Position numbers and translations under genes: made by a program. From assembly GCA_963703655.1 (NCBI GenBank), contig CAVPFA010000003.1:1426001-1490000 (forward strand): DNA of 64,000 nucleotides, given 5' to 3'. Shown in pieces: positions 60,127 to 64,000 of this stretch; positions within the stretch are counted from its first letter, which is position 1; each line of letters starts with the position of its first letter. The notes under the pieces were generated by a model, which saw only the letters and a list, made by a program, of their open reading frames with translations, was not told where the DNA came from and ran no database searches. The stretch comes from CAVPFA01 sp963703655. GTDB lineage: Bacteria; Actinomycetota; Acidimicrobiia; Acidimicrobiales; Bog-793.

Positions 60127-61173
60127 TTGAAAGCAGTCACGGTGATTCCGGGCAAAGGCGGGTCGGCCGCGCTCGAGGAGCTGCCAGAGCCGTCCGAGGA
60201 TCAGGGTTCGGTGCTCGTCGAGACGATCGCGGTCGGCGTCTGCGGGACGGACCTGGAAATCTCCGCGGGCGAGTACGGCTGGGCGCCTCCGGGTCACGAG
60301 CGGCTCGTGCTCGGTCACGAGTCGCTCGGCACGGTCACGACCGCCCCGCCGGGCTCGGGCTTCGAACCGGGAGACCTCGTCGTCGCGATCGTGCGGCGGC
60401 CCGATCCCGTCCCCTGCTACAGCTGTGCGGCAGGCGAGTGGGACTTCTGCCGCAACGGGCGATACGTCGAGCACGGCATAAAAGAGCTCGACGGCTTCAT
60501 GCGCGAGCGCTACCGCGTCGGGCCGGACGACCTCGTCAAGATCGAGCCGAAGCTCGGTCCGCTCGGGGTCCTGATGGAGCCGACGACCATCGTCGCGAAG
60601 GCGTGGGAGCAGGTCGAGCGGGTCGGGAACCGAGCACGCTGGGAGCCGCGCACCGTGGTGGTGACCGGAGCCGGCCCGATCGGGTTGCTGGCGGCGATGC
60701 TCGGCGTTCAGCGAGGGCTCGAGGTCCACGTCATCGACCAGGTGGCCGAAGGCGTCAAGCCTCAGCTGGTTCGTAGCCTCGGAGCGGAGTACCACCAGGG
60801 CGCGATCGCCGACGCCTGCAAGGATCCCGACGTAGTGCTCGAGTGCACCGGTGTCGGCTCGCTCGTCTTCGACGCCATCGAGCACGTCGGGCCGGGTGGC
60901 GTCGTCTGCTTGACCGGTGTGTCGCCCATCGGGCGCAACCTCCAGGTCGATGCGGGCCTCGCGAATCGCGACATAGTCCTCGGCAATGAAGGCATCGTCG
61001 GATCTGTCAACGCGAACCGTCGGCATTACGAGCAGGCGGCCAGTGCCCTCGGGAAGGCCGACCGGGCCTGGCTGGCCGGCCTGATCACGCGCCGGGTTCC
61101 GCTCGATCAGTTCGCGCAGGCGCTCGCGCGCCAGCCCGACGACGTGAAGGTGGTTCTCCAGATCGGCCGATGA
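60127..61173 (+). CDS. Zinc-dependent glucose 1-dehydrogenase-like MDR enzyme
   Basis: A 348-residue medium-chain dehydrogenase similar to archaeal glucose/aldose 1-dehydrogenases. Catalytic zinc Cys39 (GVCGTDLEI), LGHESLGTV, Glu in LMEPTTIVAKAWEQV, and a structural zinc segment CYSCAAGEWDFC; Rossmann VVTGAGPIGLLAAML. TTG 60127 follows GAAGGAGGACGAGC. It lies after a GH15 enzyme, so it may oxidise the released glucose to gluconolactone. Substrate assignment is by family and context. Confidence 0.85.
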   Translation: MKAVTVIPGKGGSAALEELPEPSEDQGSVLVETIAVGVCGTDLEISAGEYGWAPPGHERLVLGHESLGTVTTAPPGSGFEPGDLVVAIVRRPDPVPCYSCAAGEWDFCRNGRYVEHGIKELDGFMRERYRVGPDDLVKIEPKLGPLGVLMEPTTIVAKAWEQVERVGNRARWEPRTVVVTGAGPIGLLAAMLGVQRGLEVHVIDQVAEGVKPQLVRSLGAEYHQGAIADACKDPDVVLECTGVGSLVFDAIEHVGPGGVVCLTGVSPIGRNLQVDAGLANRDIVLGNEGIVGSVNANRRHYEQAASALGKADRAWLAGLITRRVPLDQFAQALARQPDDVKVVLQIGR

Positions 61174-61248
61174 CGCCGGCGGACTCCTGGCGCGGGCAGG
61201 CCCGTTCTCCGCACCGCGACAGCAGGTTTCCCGCGCCCGGGGCGGGCG

Positions 61249-63642
61249 TCAGCTCGAAGGAGCCTCGTACACCTTCTCCCCCCCGACGAAGGTGAGCACC
61301 ACCTCGGCGCCCGTGACGCCGCCGTCAGCGGGATCGAGCTCGAAGACATTGCGGTCGAGCACGATGAGGTCGGCGTACTTGCCCGGTGAGACGGAGCCGG
61401 TGGCGTGGTCGAGGTGGTTCACGTACGCGCTGCCGAGCGTGAACGCACCGATCGCGGTGGCGAGGTCGACCCGCTCGGCGGGAAGGAACGGGTCGCCGGC
61501 CGCGTCCGAGCCGGGTTCGGAGGGCGCAGTGCGATTCACCGCCACGTGGAGCTCCTCGAGCGGGTCCGGGCTCGAGACGGGCCAGTCGCTCCCGAAGGCC
61601 AGCGCCGCGCCGCTTCGCGCGAGACTGCCGATCGGGTACTGCCAGGCGCTGCGCTCCGGCCCGAGAAACGGCATCGTCAACTCCGTCATCTGTCTGTCCG
61701 CGTGCGCCCAGAGCGGCTGAAAGTTCGCAACCACGCCAAGTTGCCGGAAGCGGGGCAGGTCGTCAGGATGCACGACCTGCAAGTGCGCGAGGTGGTGACG
61801 CAGGTCCCCGCCGGTCCCTCTCGACGTCGTGGCCTCGATGGCATCGAGCGCCTCCCGCACGGCCCTGTCCCCGATGGCGTGGACATGAACCTGGAACCCC
61901 GCCCGGTCGAGGCGTGCGACGAAATCTGTCAGGGCGTCGGGCTCGACGAAGCTCAAGCCGCAATTGCCGGTCTCGTGGCCGGCGGAATCGAGATAGGGAC
62001 GGAGCAGGGCTGCGGTGAACGTCTCGCAGACGCCGTCCTGCATGATCTTGACCGTGTCCGCCCGGAACCGGTCACCGGATCCGGCCGCGCGCGCCCGGTT
62101 TCGCCGCTCCACGAGCGCCTCGAGCTGACCTGCACCCGCGTGGCGGTCCCACCACATCGCCCCGGCGACCCGTGCCGTCAAGAGGTCGTGATCGACGAGG
62201 TCGACGTAGACGTCGAACGAGTCCTCGAAGCCGGAGAAGCCTCCGACGATCGCGTCCTGCCAAGCGGTGATGCCGAGCGAATGGAGATAGGCCTGCGCCT
62301 GCAGCAATCCACGGCGGACCTCCTCGGCGGTGGTCGGAGGGAGGACGTTGCCAACGAGTGCCATCGCCCCCTCGTGAAGAGCGCCGGTCGGCCTGCCGGA
62401 CGAGTCTCGTTCGATCCGGCCGTCAACGGGGTCCGGCGTCTCGCGGTCGACGCCGGCGAGCTCGAGTGCCCGTGAGCTCACCCAAGCGCTGTGATGATCA
62501 CGGTTCGGCAGAAAGACCGGTCGTCCTCCGGCGAGGTCGTCGAGGTCGGCGGCTGTCGGGCATCCACCGGGGAAGGCCTCCATCGACCAACCGCCGCCGA
62601 GGATCCAGCCGAGATCGGGATTGGCCTTGGCGTAAGCGGCGATCACCTTCCGGAAGCCCTCGCGGGTCCTCTCGCCGGTGAGGTTGCACCGGAGCATCTC
62701 CACACCGCCCTGGGGCGGGTGCACGTGGGCGTCCTGGAACCCGGGCAGGAGCAGCCCGCCGGAAAGGTCGACGACTTCGGTGTGCGGGCCGACATGAGCC
62801 CGGACATCGGAATGGTCTCCGACGGCGACGATGCGGCCACCCTTGACGGCTACTCCGCTAGCCCAGGGACGCGCAGGATCGACGGTGTAGCAGGCCCCGC
62901 CTGTGAACACGACGTCGGCGCCGTCCGCCATCACTGGCCCGACGGTTCGTCGAAACGCAGCCTCCAGCGCGACCACGTCCCTGGCCACGTCCCCGACGAG
63001 ACGGTCGCTTCGGAAGGCGAACGACCGCAGCCGGACGAGGGCTTCGGCGAGGCCGACTCCGAGCTGGACCGAGACCATGCCCGACGCCTGGTGGACCACG
63101 AATTGGAAGTTGGCTTCGGACTCCAGCTCGGCGGCGATCGAGCCGGCCGGGGCGTCAGCCTGCAGAGCGAGGACGGCCCGGGCGGCCACATCGGCCATCA
63201 CGAGTGCATCGGCGTGTTGATCCACGCTGAGAGGTCCCGGTTGGTCACGGTACAAGTTGAGCGCACCGAGGCGCGCCGCGCCGATCCGCACCGGAAAACC
63301 GAACACCCCTCTGGCCCCGGCTCGTACGGCCGCCGGCGCGAAGGCCGGCCAGCGAGGCCGGTCCGGGCTGGCCAAGTCCGGTTCCAGGACGGCCCTCCCG
63401 AGGGTGTGGGCGTCTACACCGGGTCCCTCGCCGAGGGTGTACTGGAGGTCCTCGATCTGTGCCGAGGCCTTGCCGGTGGCGCACAGGGAGCCTTGCGGGA
63501 GGTCACCGGCGAGCAGCATGATTCCCGCGCCGCTCATCGCCGTGACGCTCGTGGCCACCTCGCACAGGCGGTGGGTCCCCGATCGGCCGGCGGCCGAAAG
63601 CTGGGCGAGGATGCGCTCGAGGCGGGGACGGGGACCGTCCAT
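61249..63642 (-). CDS. GAF-ANTAR regulator fused in frame to a YtcJ-like amidohydrolase
   Basis: One frame of 797 codons encodes two normally separate proteins. Residues ~1-237: a GAF domain (GIMLLAGDLPQGSL, LGEGPGVDA, GVFGFPVRIGAARLG) and an ANTAR RNA-binding domain (VVHQASGMVSVQLGVG, AEALVRLRSFAFRSDRLVG, ARDVVAL). From residue ~238 (ATG 62931): a YtcJ-type amidohydrolase with QDAHVHPPQGG, HVHAIGDRAVREAL, HHLAHLQVVHPDDL and FGSDWPVSSPDP metal ligands. At the junction CAGTGATGG a TGA would end the first frame and overlap ATG 62931 if one base were removed, so the fusion may be a sequence error hiding two coupled genes. Confidence 0.8.
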   Translation of the reverse strand: MDGPRPRLERILAQLSAAGRSGTHRLCEVATSVTAMSGAGIMLLAGDLPQGSLCATGKASAQIEDLQYTLGEGPGVDAHTLGRAVLEPDLASPDRPRWPAFAPAAVRAGARGVFGFPVRIGAARLGALNLYRDQPGPLSVDQHADALVMADVAARAVLALQADAPAGSIAAELESEANFQFVVHQASGMVSVQLGVGLAEALVRLRSFAFRSDRLVGDVARDVVALEAAFRRTVGPVMADGADVVFTGGACYTVDPARPWASGVAVKGGRIVAVGDHSDVRAHVGPHTEVVDLSGGLLLPGFQDAHVHPPQGGVEMLRCNLTGERTREGFRKVIAAYAKANPDLGWILGGGWSMEAFPGGCPTAADLDDLAGGRPVFLPNRDHHSAWVSSRALELAGVDRETPDPVDGRIERDSSGRPTGALHEGAMALVGNVLPPTTAEEVRRGLLQAQAYLHSLGITAWQDAIVGGFSGFEDSFDVYVDLVDHDLLTARVAGAMWWDRHAGAGQLEALVERRNRARAAGSGDRFRADTVKIMQDGVCETFTAALLRPYLDSAGHETGNCGLSFVEPDALTDFVARLDRAGFQVHVHAIGDRAVREALDAIEATTSRGTGGDLRHHLAHLQVVHPDDLPRFRQLGVVANFQPLWAHADRQMTELTMPFLGPERSAWQYPIGSLARSGAALAFGSDWPVSSPDPLEELHVAVNRTAPSEPGSDAAGDPFLPAERVDLATAIGAFTLGSAYVNHLDHATGSVSPGKYADLIVLDRNVFELDPADGGVTGAEVVLTFVGGEKVYEAPSS

Positions 63643-63648
63643 CGGAGA

Positions 63649-63654
63649 AATCTA
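63649..63654 (-). promoter_or_regulatory. -10 box (TAGATT) for leaderless GAF-ANTAR gene
   Basis: TAGATT, then 6 bases, then ATG 63642; no ribosome-binding site. Confidence 0.5.
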
Positions 63655-63676
63655 CCGCCGCCCGGTTGACCGCTCA

Positions 63677-63702
63677 TAATAAGAGTGATTACCATTCTCT
63701 AA
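63677..63702 (+). promoter_or_regulatory. AT-rich imperfect palindrome, possible Zur box
   Basis: AATAAGAGTGATTACCATTCTC at 63679-63700 has partial dyad symmetry (AGAG...CTCT) and is AT-rich in GC-rich surroundings, about 50 bases before a zinc-type binding-protein gene. Actinobacterial Zur sites are of this kind. Sequence is only an approximate match. Confidence 0.4.
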
Positions 63703-63748
63703 CCGGACCGTGGGAGGTGGTCCCCGTTATGCGAGGAGTCCCGAGAAG

Positions 63749-64000
63749 ATGGGTGCTCAGTCCCTGCGAGCTCGCAATCGGACGACGCTCGGCGCGCTGG
63801 GAGTCGCGGCGGCGTTGCTCGCAGCCGGGTGTTCGTCGACGCCGGCAGCGAAAAGGTCCGGGGGCGACGGCGTAATCAGGGCCGTTGGAGCCGAGAACGA
63901 GTACGCGAACGTCATCGCGCAGATCGGCGGCAGGTACGTCGACGCGACCGCCATCATGTCAAACCCCAACACCGATCCCCATACGTTCGAGGCCAGCCCT
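63749..64000 (+). CDS. Zinc/manganese-type ABC substrate-binding lipoprotein (cut by window edge)
   Basis: Only 84 codons are present. A signal with lipobox LAAGC (LGALGVAAALLAAGCSS) is followed by VIRAVGAENEYANVIAQIGG, YVDATAIMSNPNTDPHTFE. The N-x-D-P-H-T-(Y/F)-E block is typical of ZnuA/TroA cluster A-I metal-binding proteins, and its His is the first metal ligand. It would deliver Zn or Mn to an ABC importer encoded further right. ATG 63749 follows GAGAAG. A possible Zur box lies upstream. Confidence 0.85.
   Translation, partial: MGAQSLRARNRTTLGALGVAAALLAAGCSSTPAAKRSGGDGVIRAVGAENEYANVIAQIGGRYVDATAIMSNPNTDPHTFEASP

Overview
The window is high-GC DNA from an actinobacterium. Marker families include actinobacterial-type inositol-phosphate synthase (Ino1), a DUF5318 protein, a WhiB regulator beside two ArsA-like ATPases, a MarP-type serine protease, an orphan GlnR-like regulator and an ANTAR domain. 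The gene order ino1 / padR / DUF5318 ... rpsF-ssb-rpsR-rplI-dnaB, and the blocks whiB-arsA-arsA, asd-ask and marP, resemble the two arms flanking the mycobacterial replication origin. I infer Actinomycetota, perhaps an Acidimicrobiia-like lineage; nothing here fixes the genus. At least seven genes start 6-8 bases after a TAnnnT box with no ribosome-binding site, which suggests leaderless transcription.

Layout. 0-2.6 kb: ino1 (cut by the window edge), its coupled PadR regulator with a perfect palindromic operator, DUF5318, panB. 2.6-6.4 kb: tandem repeats, then the ribosomal/replication operon rpsF-ssb-rpsR-rplI and dnaB. 6.4-12.9 kb: AMP-dependent acyl-CoA synthetase, acetyltransferase, exonuclease, phosphatase, and a large secreted CHAP protein with three C-terminal repeats. 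13-20.5 kb: a minus-strand operon ROK regulator - GH15 - sugar-binding protein - two permeases - GH66, read as dextran/isomalto-oligosaccharide uptake and breakdown. 20.6-23.7 kb: two small secreted proteins and a PAS/LuxR regulator. 24-27.7 kb: two divergent glutamine synthetases and a GlnR-like regulator. 27.7-31 kb: beta-propeller lipoprotein, RidA, ErpA, Mrp.

The most striking region is 31-39.5 kb. Divergent from an IclR regulator lies a ten-gene run that reads as a vitamin B6 (pyridoxamine/pyridoxal) degradation cluster: 4-pyridoxolactonase, a metal-site PqqC/heme-oxygenase-fold protein, an alpha/beta hydrolase resembling the enzyme that hydrolyses the ring-opened product, an AbrB-like protein, a second PqqC/TenA-fold protein lacking metal ligands, a class II aldolase-fold decarboxylase, a 3-hydroxyacyl-CoA-dehydrogenase-like dehydrogenase, an 'amino acid synthesis' family protein, pyridoxamine-pyruvate aminotransferase and pyridoxal 4-dehydrogenase. 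The known flavoenzymes for 4-pyridoxic acid oxidation and for ring opening are not in the window, so the heme-oxygenase-fold pair is a candidate replacement.

39.5-64 kb is mostly housekeeping: MBL hydrolase, WhiB/ArsA pair, receiver protein, CBS protein, tRNA-Pro(CGG), 2-hydroxyacid dehydrogenase - TPP enzyme - aroC - ribE, asd/lysC, two cyclophilins, S51 peptidase, phosphatase, VIT transporter, MarP, GH15 trehalase-like enzyme, a sugar dehydrogenase, a GAF-ANTAR/amidohydrolase reading frame and the start of a zinc-type substrate-binding lipoprotein.

Caution: about ten conserved genes (padR, ssb, rpsR, mrp, an arsA, both permeases, GH66, the alpha/beta hydrolase and the AbrB gene) carry single-base frameshifts, mostly one-base insertions. 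Several are in essential genes, so these look like uncorrected sequencing errors rather than biology. Family comparisons are from memory; no search was run.
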